Shown here: positions 33,103-42,054 of the stretch, piece by piece | Position numbering within the stretch: position 1 is the stretch's first letter | How the letters are laid out: every line of letters begins with the position of its first letter | Assembly: GCF_034355335.1 (NCBI RefSeq) | Contig: NZ_CP136422.1 | Span: forward strand, 5,554,501 to 5,618,500 | Source: Blautia coccoides | GTDB lineage: Bacteria; Bacillota; Clostridia; Lachnospirales; Lachnospiraceae | DNA length: 64,000 nucleotides | Direction of reading: 5' to 3' | Made by a program: the position numbers and the translations under genes | The notes under the pieces: model-generated | Told to the model about the DNA's origin: nothing | Seen by the model: the letters and a program-made list of their open reading frames with translations, nothing else | Databases searched by the model: none

Positions 33103-36100
33103 TTACCTTTCCAGCACCTCCCTACTTTTATTTTTATATAGAAGCAGGGCCGCTGCCATCATCAGCAGTATTCCGCCAACCATATACAAGAAGATTCCAG
33201 GGCCGCCTGCACTTGGCAGTTCGTATACCGCGGTATTTTCAAAGTAGAAATGAACCGTTGTGTTTCCCTCTGTGGCTTCACTCTTTTTCACTTCTCCGCT
33301 GTTTGATTCAATGGACTTTAATTCACCTTTTTTATTTATAACTAAGGTCCATTTTTCATTGCTTACCGCATACCCTAAAGGAGCCTTTGTTTCTGATAAA
33401 GTGTAAGATCCTGCAACTATCGTTGCGACAATGGAGCTTTCACTAAAATCACTAGTTTCATACCAAATCAATTTACCTGTATTATCAGTCTTACCATAAT
33501 AAGTCTTATCAGTGGATTTCAGTTCAAACTCTGCATCTGGTAATTGTAAATTATTATTGCTTGAACTTACTTTTAAAATATCCCAGTTAGTTATTACCTT
33601 TTCATTTGTATAAGCAACAACACCCAGAACACCACCGCCTGTATATTCCCATTTATCGCTGATAACATTTTTATTTTTCTTGTCACTACCTAAGATGAAT
33701 GTTGCCGATTCCTCTGATGCGCTGTTGGCACAGTCTGTCTTTTCATTAATGCTAACATCTTTTACTGCAAAACCATCTGCAGAACTTTCAGTTACCATAT
33801 ACTCGCCCCTTGCCAGATTTTTCAAATCCTGGCCATCATATACGGCTGCATCTGTGCTGTTCGCGGGAATAACAATTTTAATATCTTTAACAAATGTTGA
33901 ATCATTTTTCTTAGTAACCTTGAAGTTAAAAGTTTGTTCTTTATTGATCGGACTCTCTAACTTCTTAGTAATTTGTATTTCACCAGCCACCACATTAACT
34001 TTGTAGATACCGTAAAGCTTATTTGCATCTTTTGTGTTAACTGCCTCGACTATATGATCCTCACCACCGGCGATATGCCCTTTAGTATTTTGAGTACTCC
34101 TATAATTAGCTGGTCCCGCATCATAAGTCACTTTCAAATAATAACTGACGCCAGATTCTGCGATTGTGCTTGTTAAGCTTTCTTTAGTTATTTTACTCTC
34201 TTCCGTACAAGCTGCATCTGTGTACCATTCCAGTATAAAATCGTCAGCTATAACACCTTCATATTTTTCTAACATCTGGTTGACATCGAATAAGGTGTTT
34301 AACAATTTATCATCTGTCGGAATTGTATCACCTTTATAAACAGTAACCTCATTATTACCTACTTGCAGCTCCGCTTTTACATTGACCGGAGGCTGCGGAA
34401 GTACTGCATCGCCATAGCCTGTAGAAATCTTAGAGTCAGGGGAAATATTTGTTGTAACATTGTTACCGCCGATATATGTATCTTTGGCCCTCACTGTAAT
34501 AGTTTTATTCCATTTCCCTTTTTCAGCATTTGGTATTGTCTGCTCATTCCAAACAATATACTGATATCCGGTTTCAGAATCGTAAAATACCGTTCCTCCA
34601 TTTTTCAGTTTAATGCCGTCCTTTATTCCGGGATAATCTTTTGTGATAGGCTGCCCCTCATCATCTAATATTTCAAATCTGGGATCAATGACATCTTTAA
34701 TCTGAGCCGATTTAATATCCAAGTTGTTCGTTATTGTTTCTTGAATCCTTTTGAATATTTCTTTTAACTCATCAATACTTTCAGCCGTAAGCGCACAATC
34801 TTTCGATGCAATGCCAGAAATATTTTTATTGCCATCCCAGATTGGTTGTGAACCATCAAGCCAGCCTTTCGCCGTACTTGTCAATCCCAGGCCAACTGTA
34901 TAGATAATGACTCCTTCTTGTTTCAATTTTTCTGCCTGTGTTTTTGCCTCGCCAGCAGCCGCATTACTCCATGAACCGCCGTTTCCTGTAGGTTCACCAT
35001 CCGTAAACAATATTACATATTGAGGTACATCCTCTCTTTTACTGCTTTTCAGCTTATTGTATGCATATTTTAATCCTTCTCCAGGTGAAGTTCCTCCATC
35101 GGCAAAAAGTTTATTAACATTCTTCAATAATCCTTCCGGATTACTGCCAACCTCAGTTAAGGAATTAACGCTCGAATTACTGGTACTAAATGCAGTAACA
35201 CCAATTCTACTTTCAGGAGAAGAAGTCGATGTAGAATTTATAAATGCGTTTGATGCCTCCTTTAAACCAGTTAAACGTGATGCATATGTGTATATAACTT
35301 TGTTATCAGTGGCATTAATTTTATTCCAACTACTTCCATCCCAATATTGCCATGCGCTATTTATATAAATCATTGGTCTGTTAGCATAATAATGCTCGGA
35401 AGAACTGGCATAACCGGTACTAGTTCCATAGTAATATATTTTAGTTGTATCCAGTTTGTCTTTGACTGAAGAAAATTTACTTGCATTCTGGCTTGTTCCC
35501 GCATATACAAAGGAAGGAGTTGATTTCTCATTCAGAACATAGTTCATAGAACCTGACTTATCCAGAACCATCATGATATCAGCTACGCCGCCTTTTTCTT
35601 CCGTCGTTGTACTTGTTAGTTTTGAAGAAGCAGTAATATTAATATCATATGTACGCTCATCCCAATCTTTTACCGTTGCTGTCTTATCATAATTCATAGA
35701 ACTATCTATCAGTTCCTGTTCTGTTACATTTAGGATTTTATAGATACCATCCTCATCAGGGTCGATTTTTGCCTCTGTTTCACCATCATGCAAATATAAA
35801 TTGGCTACAGCTCTTCCATCTTTATCTAAAGTAACTTTTACCTTCCAGGTATCTACAGAAGGAATGTAACCGGTTGGAGCCTGTGTTTCTGTTAATGTAT
35901 ACTCACCTTCCCGAAGCTTTGTAAACTGAACTGCACCATTTTCTAATGAACTTGCCGTAAATGTCTCATTCGTATCATCGTTGACAAGTTTAAATTTAGC
36001 TCCTTCCAATGGTTCTCCAGCTTTATTCACTTTATTCAGGTACAGATTTGTCATCGGCACTTCTGTTACCTCAGAAATTCTGGCTGAAGGAAGAGTGAAA

Positions 36101-37908
36101 TTCATCTTACAATTAGATTTAGCAGCTCCTCGCTCCATATAGAGTATAGTCAATGTATGTTCTTGCTGCTTCTGTTCACTGGTTAAATTTTCCGGATTGC
36201 CGATATAATTCCACAAGTCAACCGAACCAGTCGCCGCATCATGTATACCTCCCAAATCAATAACTACTTGATTTCCGTCAAGGACAACCCACAGATCATC
36301 GTCACCGGTAAAGGAGTAATTCAAAGGTCCAACATAATCGCCAATCTGAAATGTCACATCGTATCGCATACCAAAGTAATAATTATGTGCATTCTCCGCT
36401 TCCTCATTTGCATCTTTTACTGAATCCAGGGGGAAGAAATTATTTCCGCTTGACGCTACAACATTTGTTCCGTTTTTCACTTTACTAAGTTCGTAAGAAT
36501 CACCTGTCTGGTTAAATTCTAATGTATAGTTTTTATATACCTTTCTTAAATTTCTTTTTTCGGCTTTATAACCAGTACCAACCGTTACCGATAAATCATC
36601 ATTATCAAAGAAACCTGGGTCTGCATAATTAAAAACCACATTTCCATTCTCATCCAAACCTCTAAGAAGTCCTTTTACCACTGATGCATTGCCGGTCCAG
36701 ACATTTGCTTCCTTATTACTACCATCCGGTTTCCACGAATATTTATATGTGGAATAATTCTGCCCTACTGTTCCAGCCGAAAGTTTTTTATTACTATTCA
36801 CTCCTTCTCCATAATTCTCCGGAGCATTGATTGAATAATATTTCGTTTTATTGCCGGAACCAGAAGTACCCGCTTTTACTGTATAATCATAAAAAGTAGT
36901 TGCTCCTGTTACCGTTGTTTTTTCAGGAGTATAGTAAATTTTAATTACAGTATCACTGGCTACTTTTATTTCACTATAATCAGCCTCATCATAAAAATCT
37001 TTGCCATTTATATTGACTCTCTGCACTTCCCAATTTGTTGCTTTTGCATAGTCGTTAACTTTACCACCTACCGGAAGTGTCAGCTCATCATTTGAATAAA
37101 TCTTCTGTCCATTTAAGATATTATAATGCTCAACTGTTATATCTACTGCAGAACCGCCTTGCTGTACTATTACATATGTAGAGAAATGCGGTGCGTCAAA
37201 GATAACATTTCCTTCTTCATCCACGGAACCATTCATATCTTCAACAGTGTTGTCCTGGTCTACATGGAGTACTGCTGTGTTTTTACTTGTTTCTATATCA
37301 GAAGTATTAACAGTAACCTGCACTGGCGAACTAGGCTGTACCTCAGTTCCTCCCACCATAAACTTAATATCATATGCAATAATATTTTCAATTGCAAACT
37401 GTTCTTCAATTGCTTTATCTTCTACCGCTTTTTCGATATTTTCTACTTCATTCTGATTTGTAATCTCAGTCACTTGAAGTTCGGCATCTTCCGGAAGTGC
37501 CCCTTTATCAGCTGAAACCTTTATAATAGAATTTCCTACTTGCTGGCTCCATTCTACTTTTTCAATCTCCTCTGTGCCTTCCGGCTCATTATCAGAAGTG
37601 TTCTGGTTATCTTCCTGATTACTAGGTTCTGTCTCTTCCACCTGAGGTTCTGCTTCCTGAGTATCATCTGATAATTCTTTCTCCGGTTCAGATAACTTTT
37701 CTTCTGATAATTGATCGATCAGATCTTCCGATCCAGCCGCTTCACCATCAGTATTGTCCATTACTGTTCCCTGACCTGAACCATTTTCCGGTACTGGAGT
37801 TCCTGCATCATTATCCGCCATAGTAGATATACCGGAACTCAGCATCAGGGCCATGCACAACACAATTGCTAAAACTCTTTTATTTATATTACTCTTATTT
37901 TTCTTCAT
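33103..37908 (-). CDS. Large pilus tip adhesin with VWA, fibro-slime and SpaA domains, LPSAG-anchored
   Basis: 1601 residues. Signal peptide (1-31); Glu/Ser/Pro-rich region (40-120); fibro-slime/PA14-like domain around residue 535 (FTGDDDLWVVLDG, IDLGGIHDA); SpaA domain near 620-700 (NKVNKAGEPLEGAKFKL, E-box YTLTETQAPTGY). Then a von Willebrand A domain at about 775-1055 with an intact MIDAS (MVLDKSGSM, FTDGEPTGNGG), further pilin domains, a second SpaA domain and LPSAGG with a membrane helix and basic tail. This is the build of an adhesive pilus tip subunit. It starts 14 nt inside the small NATWQG gene, so the two are co-translated from the SARP-type promoter P2. Confidence 0.93.
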   Translation of the reverse strand: MKKNKSNINKRVLAIVLCMALMLSSGISTMADNDAGTPVPENGSGQGTVMDNTDGEAAGSEDLIDQLSEEKLSEPEKELSDDTQEAEPQVEETEPSNQEDNQNTSDNEPEGTEEIEKVEWSQQVGNSIIKVSADKGALPEDAELQVTEITNQNEVENIEKAVEDKAIEEQFAIENIIAYDIKFMVGGTEVQPSSPVQVTVNTSDIETSKNTAVLHVDQDNTVEDMNGSVDEEGNVIFDAPHFSTYVIVQQGGSAVDITVEHYNILNGQKIYSNDELTLPVGGKVNDYAKATNWEVQRVNINGKDFYDEADYSEIKVASDTVIKIYYTPEKTTVTGATTFYDYTVKAGTSGSGNKTKYYSINAPENYGEGVNSNKKLSAGTVGQNYSTYKYSWKPDGSNKEANVWTGNASVVKGLLRGLDENGNVVFNYADPGFFDNDDLSVTVGTGYKAEKRNLRKVYKNYTLEFNQTGDSYELSKVKNGTNVVASSGNNFFPLDSVKDANEEAENAHNYYFGMRYDVTFQIGDYVGPLNYSFTGDDDLWVVLDGNQVVIDLGGIHDAATGSVDLWNYIGNPENLTSEQKQQEHTLTILYMERGAAKSNCKMNFTLPSARISEVTEVPMTNLYLNKVNKAGEPLEGAKFKLVNDDTNETFTASSLENGAVQFTKLREGEYTLTETQAPTGYIPSVDTWKVKVTLDKDGRAVANLYLHDGETEAKIDPDEDGIYKILNVTEQELIDSSMNYDKTATVKDWDERTYDINITASSKLTSTTTEEKGGVADIMMVLDKSGSMNYVLNEKSTPSFVYAGTSQNASKFSSVKDKLDTTKIYYYGTSTGYASSSEHYYANRPMIYINSAWQYWDGSSWNKINATDNKVIYTYASRLTGLKEASNAFINSTSTSSPESRIGVTAFSTSNSSVNSLTEVGSNPEGLLKNVNKLFADGGTSPGEGLKYAYNKLKSSKREDVPQYVILFTDGEPTGNGGSWSNAAAGEAKTQAEKLKQEGVIIYTVGLGLTSTAKGWLDGSQPIWDGNKNISGIASKDCALTAESIDELKEIFKRIQETITNNLDIKSAQIKDVIDPRFEILDDEGQPITKDYPGIKDGIKLKNGGTVFYDSETGYQYIVWNEQTIPNAEKGKWNKTITVRAKDTYIGGNNVTTNISPDSKISTGYGDAVLPQPPVNVKAELQVGNNEVTVYKGDTIPTDDKLLNTLFDVNQMLEKYEGVIADDFILEWYTDAACTEESKITKESLTSTIAESGVSYYLKVTYDAGPANYRSTQNTKGHIAGGEDHIVEAVNTKDANKLYGIYKVNVVAGEIQITKKLESPINKEQTFNFKVTKKNDSTFVKDIKIVIPANSTDAAVYDGQDLKNLARGEYMVTESSADGFAVKDVSINEKTDCANSASEESATFILGSDKKNKNVISDKWEYTGGGVLGVVAYTNEKVITNWDILKVSSSNNNLQLPDAEFELKSTDKTYYGKTDNTGKLIWYETSDFSESSIVATIVAGSYTLSETKAPLGYAVSNEKWTLVINKKGELKSIESNSGEVKKSEATEGNTTVHFYFENTAVYELPSAGGPGIFLYMVGGILLMMAAALLLYKNKSREVLER

Positions 37909-38107
37909 GGCTTCCTCCCTCTGCTATATTTTCTTCTATTCCGGAAATCGCTCCATCTATCAGTTTCAATAACTCCAAGGCACTGCGAAAATATTGTTCC
38001 TGCTGTTCTTCCACCCACAGGACACTGCCCTGCCATGTGGCATTCTGACATTCATGTATTTTTACTATGAAGGTTCCTTTATCTTTTTTCATCATTTTGC
38101 CACTCAC
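37895..38107 (-). CDS. NATWQG-family small protein, copy 2
   Basis: About 70 residues. I favour the GTG at 38107, since AAAGGAGG lies 10 nt upstream; the ATG at 38095 is the alternative. The core TFIVKIHECQNATWQGSVLW and FRSALELLKLIDGAI repeats the pattern of copy 1 (24410-24583). An acidic tail ends SHEEK. It is the first gene behind promoter P2 and overlaps the start of the large adhesin gene by 14 nt. The function is unknown, and tight coupling to a 4.8-kb adhesin gene suggests it has a role in pilus expression. Confidence 0.72.
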   Translation of the reverse strand: MSGKMMKKDKGTFIVKIHECQNATWQGSVLWVEEQQEQYFRSALELLKLIDGAISGIEENIAEGGSHEEK

Positions 38108-38160
38108 AACATTTTCGCCTCCTTTGGGGTATTTTTGCACTCTCGCTTAACTATGAACTT

Positions 38161-38203
38161 ATTGTACTTAAAGAAGCATTACGGAAAGCATTACATGCAT
38201 TAC
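38161..38203 (-). promoter_or_regulatory. SARP-type promoter P2 with three GCATTAC boxes
   Basis: Boxes at 38176-38182, 38188-38194 and 38197-38203 (plus-strand reading). The TACAAT -10 is at 38161-38166 on the minus strand, with a 9-nt gap to the nearest box. An inverted TGTAATGG lies at 38237-38244. There is no good -35 hexamer, as expected for activator-dependent promoters. It drives the pilus operon. Confidence 0.68.
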
Positions 38204-38278
38204 TTTTTTCAAAATAATTTTCGTTGTTTCTTCTTGTGTAATGGTTCTGTGAAGATTCCGTGAAGTTTATGAAAAAAG

Positions 38279-38307
38279 GCAAAAAAATACCGCCGGTTTA
38301 CCGGCGG
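38279..38307 (-). terminator. Intrinsic terminator of the SARP operon
   Basis: Perfect CCGCCGG/CCGGCGG stem with a TTTA loop, followed on the minus strand by a run of seven T. It lies just behind the gene at 38318. Confidence 0.92.
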
Positions 38308-38317
38308 CACAATTGTG

Positions 38318-38767
38318 TCAGATATCATATTCTCCAAGCGCACTGTCTATGAGTTTGATCAGCTCTAATGCGCTGCTGAAATGCTGCTTTACTTTATTCT
38401 CAAGCCAGAGTATCTCACCCTGCCATGTAGCATTCTGTCTGTATTGGACATAAATTGCAAATGTGGCAACTCTGCCCTTCTGCTCTAAAATGTTTTTCTG
38501 AGGTATCTTCTTCTGCAGCTTGTGTGATGGCTCTTTTGGCTTTTTTACGAAGCTGCGGCTTTCTGTGGATGCCTGCGGATAGCAGATACAGTCATAAAGC
38601 TTATCCATGAGATGCAGAAGCTGCACCACATTTTCAAAGAGCCACGGCTCTTGACTATAACACTGGTACAGACGACCGGAGAACTCGCCCCGGTCACTGG
38701 CATCTACACAGACGCTGATCAGGTTAGGCGCTGATATATTAATATTTAAACCCTCTTCTTTATTCAT
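38318..38767 (-). CDS. NATWQG-family protein, two-domain form
   Basis: 149 residues from the ATG behind GGAGAG. The C-terminal half is the family core (FAIYVQYRQNATWQGEILW, then FSSALELIKLIDSALG). The N-terminal half looks like a diverged second copy (ISVCVDASDRGEFSGRLYQ, then FENVVQLLHLMDKLYD), with a Lys/Pro-rich linker between (about 80-100). It is directly downstream of the SARP activator (36-nt gap) and ends in its own terminator, so the two form a regulatory operon. It is a plausible partner or modulator of that activator. No named family is known to me. Confidence 0.72.
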   Translation of the reverse strand: MNKEEGLNINISAPNLISVCVDASDRGEFSGRLYQCYSQEPWLFENVVQLLHLMDKLYDCICYPQASTESRSFVKKPKEPSHKLQKKIPQKNILEQKGRVATFAIYVQYRQNATWQGEILWLENKVKQHFSSALELIKLIDSALGEYDI

Positions 38768-38803
38768 AGTCCACACTCTCCAGTCATTTCCGGGTCTTTT
38801 CTG

Positions 38804-40054
38804 TTAATTCCAGTGGAACCCGTTGCTTCGGAAACTTATTCTGGAATTATCATTCTCCACATCAGCTATAGATGATACATAGTATTCCAGATATTGTTCC
38901 CATGATTTATGTTCTCTGGCAAAATAGCGGGAAATACGATCAAAAATCATGGAACAGTTCTCCTGATTCGTGCCTACCAGTAAAATCAAAAACTGTGTGG
39001 GACTATACTTTGTAAAGAAATCCCCTCTGCGCAGACAATGTTTGACCGCATCGTACAGCTCATCCGTCATAGCCGCCAATTTTTCTTTGTTTTCCATTGG
39101 ACGTCCTTTTCCGTCTGTCACTGTACACAGCATAAGGTACACGGATTGGCCGCTGCGCTCAATGATCCTCCTTACCAAGCGATAGCCATCCCGAAAGCTC
39201 GGCAGGTTACAGTAAAAGGCTCCGTCTTCTTCCTCATCTTCTTTCAAACCGCCTTTGATCTCATTGATCGCCTGCGGTTTGTGGCTCATCTTGGCACTCA
39301 TTTCATTAAACTGGTTCATCATTTTTTCTGAGGGGCTGATCCCCAACTCCTCAAAAAACAGCTTGGCAGTATCCTCATAGAGCTGAATTGCTTCCTTATA
39401 ACGGTTTAGAGCCATTAAACAATCCACCTGAACAGACTGCCATTCATCAAAAGGATACAGCTCACTGGCCTTTTCACATAAATCCAGCACTGTCTCATAC
39501 TCACGCTGTTTCATGAGAGAGTCACAGATCTGACTCAATGCCTGTGTGTATTTCTTTTTATACTGTACACTCTCCAGAAGTACCCAATCCTCACCGGAAA
39601 GACCCGGGAGAAATTCTCCGTGATACACCTCACATGCACTTTTCAAAAGCTGAATCTTCTTATCTTCACTGGTTTCCGTTTTACTTGAATCCACAAGATT
39701 TGAAAATACATGGACATCTACTTCAACTTCCATAGGGCTGGACCAGCGGTAAATGCCTGACTTTATCTGTATATAATCATACTCCGGAAGACCTGCATCC
39801 ACCAGCATTTTCTTGAGGCGGTGAGAAGTTACTCTTAGATTATTGGCAACATCAGCCAGTTCTTCTCTGCCATATAAACTTTCCAGCAGTTTGCCCCTGG
39901 CTATTCCGCCTTCACCACAGTGGAGCAGAATCTGAAGCAGTTTCATAGATTTGGTTGCCGTATTCCTGCGGAAGGATATGGGCTTATCTCCATACTCCAT
40001 GGAGAAGCCTCCTAACATGTGCACTTTTAACACCGGTAATTTTTCTTCTATCAT
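38804..40054 (-). CDS. SARP/AfsR-type transcriptional activator with degenerate GGDEF-like C-terminus
   Basis: About 416 residues. The ATG at 40054 is chosen because GGGAG precedes it; an ATG four codons upstream has no ribosome site. Residues 5-105 are an OmpR-like winged helix (VHMLGGFSMEYGDKPISFR; LYGREELADVANNLRVTSHRLKK), and 110-260 the bacterial transcriptional activation domain (LLKSACEVYHGEFLPGLSG; LMALNRYKEAIQLYEDTAK). The last 130 residues resemble a GGDEF fold in outline, with LRRGDFFTKYSPTQFLILL where an active enzyme would read RxGGDEF, so no cyclase activity is expected. SARP proteins bind direct repeats next to the -10; such repeats occur at P1 and P2. Confidence 0.88.
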   Translation of the reverse strand: MIEEKLPVLKVHMLGGFSMEYGDKPISFRRNTATKSMKLLQILLHCGEGGIARGKLLESLYGREELADVANNLRVTSHRLKKMLVDAGLPEYDYIQIKSGIYRWSSPMEVEVDVHVFSNLVDSSKTETSEDKKIQLLKSACEVYHGEFLPGLSGEDWVLLESVQYKKKYTQALSQICDSLMKQREYETVLDLCEKASELYPFDEWQSVQVDCLMALNRYKEAIQLYEDTAKLFFEELGISPSEKMMNQFNEMSAKMSHKPQAINEIKGGLKEDEEEDGAFYCNLPSFRDGYRLVRRIIERSGQSVYLMLCTVTDGKGRPMENKEKLAAMTDELYDAVKHCLRRGDFFTKYSPTQFLILLVGTNQENCSMIFDRISRYFAREHKSWEQYLEYYVSSIADVENDNSRISFRSNGFHWN

Positions 40055-40117
40055 ACTCTCTCCCATTTGTCTGCACGCCTCCGCTCGTTTTATAGCCCTA
40101 TCATATCATTAATCTTA

Positions 40118-40146
40118 ATTTTATAATTTGTCCTATTTTTTGTCAA
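40118..40146 (-). promoter_or_regulatory. Sigma-A promoter of the SARP operon
   Basis: TTGACA, 17 nt, TAAAAT on the minus strand, about 60 nt upstream of the SARP start. It has no GCATTAC boxes, so it is probably not autoregulated by that route. Confidence 0.75.
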
Positions 40147-40238
40147 TGCTTTATACGTCGACAAAACAGCAGTTGAGTCACCCATAAAACATTATATGTG
40201 TACCATTTATCAAACCCTATTACTATTGAAATGCTATA

Positions 40239-41060
40239 TTATTTAGGGACCTTTTCAAAATTCTTGCTCTTAAGGTATTCATCCATACTATTTGAATTAG
40301 TACTACTCATACCCGCTATATTGGTTTTATCCGGTTTATTACCGTTTTTATTCGTACTTTGATACACTTGTCCATCGTAATATATAAGATACGCATCCCA
40401 ATTAGACCAGGCATTATTACCCTCAACTGTACCGTATAGTACCATTGTACCATCTGCTAAAAAGTAAGGTTTCCAGTATAAAGTTTCATCCCCAAAAGAT
40501 GTGCCGCTCTTCATGGAATCAGATACCTTCATAAATCCTCTCTCATCAGCCACCTTTTTTAGCAAATCCTTTCTGTCAAAGCTGCCGCTTCCCCACTCTT
40601 CCTTATGTTCCAGCAAATATTTATAATAACTCTCACACTGTCCTAAATATCCTTTAACGCTGTCTATACATGGACAGGAAAAAGTCACTAGCTGCTGCCC
40701 GTCCTTACTGGTGATTTCAACTTCATATTGGGTATTATATACGGGACAAACGGTAATATCTTCAGAACAATATCCTCCCTTAACCATATAATCAATAATC
40801 CCACTGTTAAGAACGCTTTTCACTTCAATTGTATCTTTACACAAAGCGATTTCCGGAACATCTGTCCCCATGATCTGAAACTGCGTCGCTAATTCATGTC
40901 TCTGATTCGCGCATTTGGCAACCTTGGATTTCTGCACATAACGTGTAATGGAAGGCACTGCCACTGCAGCAAGTATTAATATGATCACTATCACTACAAT
41001 GAGTTCCACCAGAGTAAATCCCTGACACCGGTTCTGATTTTTATTCTTCTTTTGCAGCAT
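40239..41060 (-). CDS. Type IV prepilin-like protein (orphan)
   Basis: 273 residues. The prepilin signal is classic: basic leader, CQGFTLVELIVVIVIILIL with the cleavage Gly and the Glu at +5, and a 20-residue hydrophobic helix. The C-terminal domain has four visible Cys (two near CPVYNTQ and CPCIDSV) and a Tyr/Trp-rich end. No prepilin peptidase, ATPase or inner-membrane platform gene is present in the window, so assembly would need machinery elsewhere. It is monocistronic with its own promoter, next to but separate from the sortase pilus locus. Confidence 0.85.
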   Translation of the reverse strand: MLQKKNKNQNRCQGFTLVELIVVIVIILILAAVAVPSITRYVQKSKVAKCANQRHELATQFQIMGTDVPEIALCKDTIEVKSVLNSGIIDYMVKGGYCSEDITVCPVYNTQYEVEITSKDGQQLVTFSCPCIDSVKGYLGQCESYYKYLLEHKEEWGSGSFDRKDLLKKVADERGFMKVSDSMKSGTSFGDETLYWKPYFLADGTMVLYGTVEGNNAWSNWDAYLIYYDGQVYQSTNKNGNKPDKTNIAGMSSTNSNSMDEYLKSKNFEKVPK

Positions 41061-41116
41061 TTTATTTTCTGCCTTTCCTCTGACAGGCGCATTTAGCCAA
41101 AATTTTTTATATTCCC

Positions 41117-41146
41117 ATCATATTACTAAAGGTTTGCATCTGTCAA
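41117..41146 (-). promoter_or_regulatory. Sigma-A promoter of the prepilin gene
   Basis: TTGACA, 18 nt, TATGAT on the minus strand, about 55 nt upstream of the start codon. Confidence 0.7.
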
Positions 41147-41172
41147 TGATATATCTGTATATATAACGTAAA

Positions 41173-41203
41173 AAACAGGGATTTTATGCCAAAATGCCTG
41201 TTT
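41173..41203 (-). terminator. Terminator of the urease operon
   Basis: A stem of about 12 bp (AAACAGG and ATTTT arms with one C/C mismatch) and a T-run on the minus strand, 20 nt behind the ureD stop. Confidence 0.7.
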
Positions 41204-41223
41204 CTGAAATTCTTAATATTTTA

Positions 41224-42051
41224 TTAAGGCTCAATAATCTGTTTACATAACATTTCCAACTTCTGCGCCTGTCTGCCCAGAATACGCACTACAGCATCTC
41301 CTGATTCCAGAAAGGAGACACCGCCTTCCACTTCCCCTGTATATTCCAGTATTTCTCTGGCCTTATCTGCCCACTTACTGTCTTTTGACAGGCCGCACAG
41401 GAGCAGACTCGCAAGATGCGTATACCCTTCATACATACCTGTTTCTTCCATACATAATGTATGGGGATCATATCTGGTGTTGTCCCTGTAGATCAGTCTT
41501 CCCTCCCGCCGCACCTGAACCAGAGAATTGTAATATTTATAATCAAAGCATTCCCCATATGCAGTCCGGCCGCAGGAGAGTATATCCTGAAAAATAAACC
41601 GTGAACTTTCCTTTTCCAGTTCCACTTCCACAATATTGTCAAACGCGGAATCCCTAAAAGGGATTGCAGGCTGAGGTACATAATATAAGAAGGAATCTGA
41701 TTCCTGGCAGATGCGTATATATCGTCTGGCACATCCATTTTTCATCCTGTGTATTTTCTCAAATGACTGGGAGCAGACCTCCAGCCTTGTTCCTCTGCCC
41801 ACATGTATGCGCTGTTCCTGTATATCCCCCTCCATGATCCCCGGGGAGGCACTCAGTATCATGACCTTCAAATAATCTTTTTCTTCCCGAAACGGCTCCA
41901 TGATCTTAAAGGGTGCTGTAAACTGTACTTCATCTAAAACAGCCTCCTCCCCCTGCAATATGGTAGAAAGGAACAGTTCAGACCTGCGTCCAAAGCTTCC
42001 GCCCCCGCTGCCTTCATAAAATCCTGTCGCCGTAAGAGGTGCCTCCGCCAT
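41224..42051 (-). CDS. ureD: Urease accessory protein UreD
   Basis: 275 residues. Conserved features include QSFEKIHRM and the signature PQPAIPFRDSAF, then a long beta-helix-like body. UreD (UreH) is the scaffold that, with UreF and UreG, loads nickel into urease. It is the last gene of ureABCEFGD, 3 nt behind ureG. The frame is intact and full length. Confidence 0.94.
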   Translation of the reverse strand: MAEAPLTATGFYEGSGGGSFGRRSELFLSTILQGEEAVLDEVQFTAPFKIMEPFREEKDYLKVMILSASPGIMEGDIQEQRIHVGRGTRLEVCSQSFEKIHRMKNGCARRYIRICQESDSFLYYVPQPAIPFRDSAFDNIVEVELEKESSRFIFQDILSCGRTAYGECFDYKYYNSLVQVRREGRLIYRDNTRYDPHTLCMEETGMYEGYTHLASLLLCGLSKDSKWADKAREILEYTGEVEGGVSFLESGDAVVRILGRQAQKLEMLCKQIIEP

Positions 42052-42054
42052 ATT

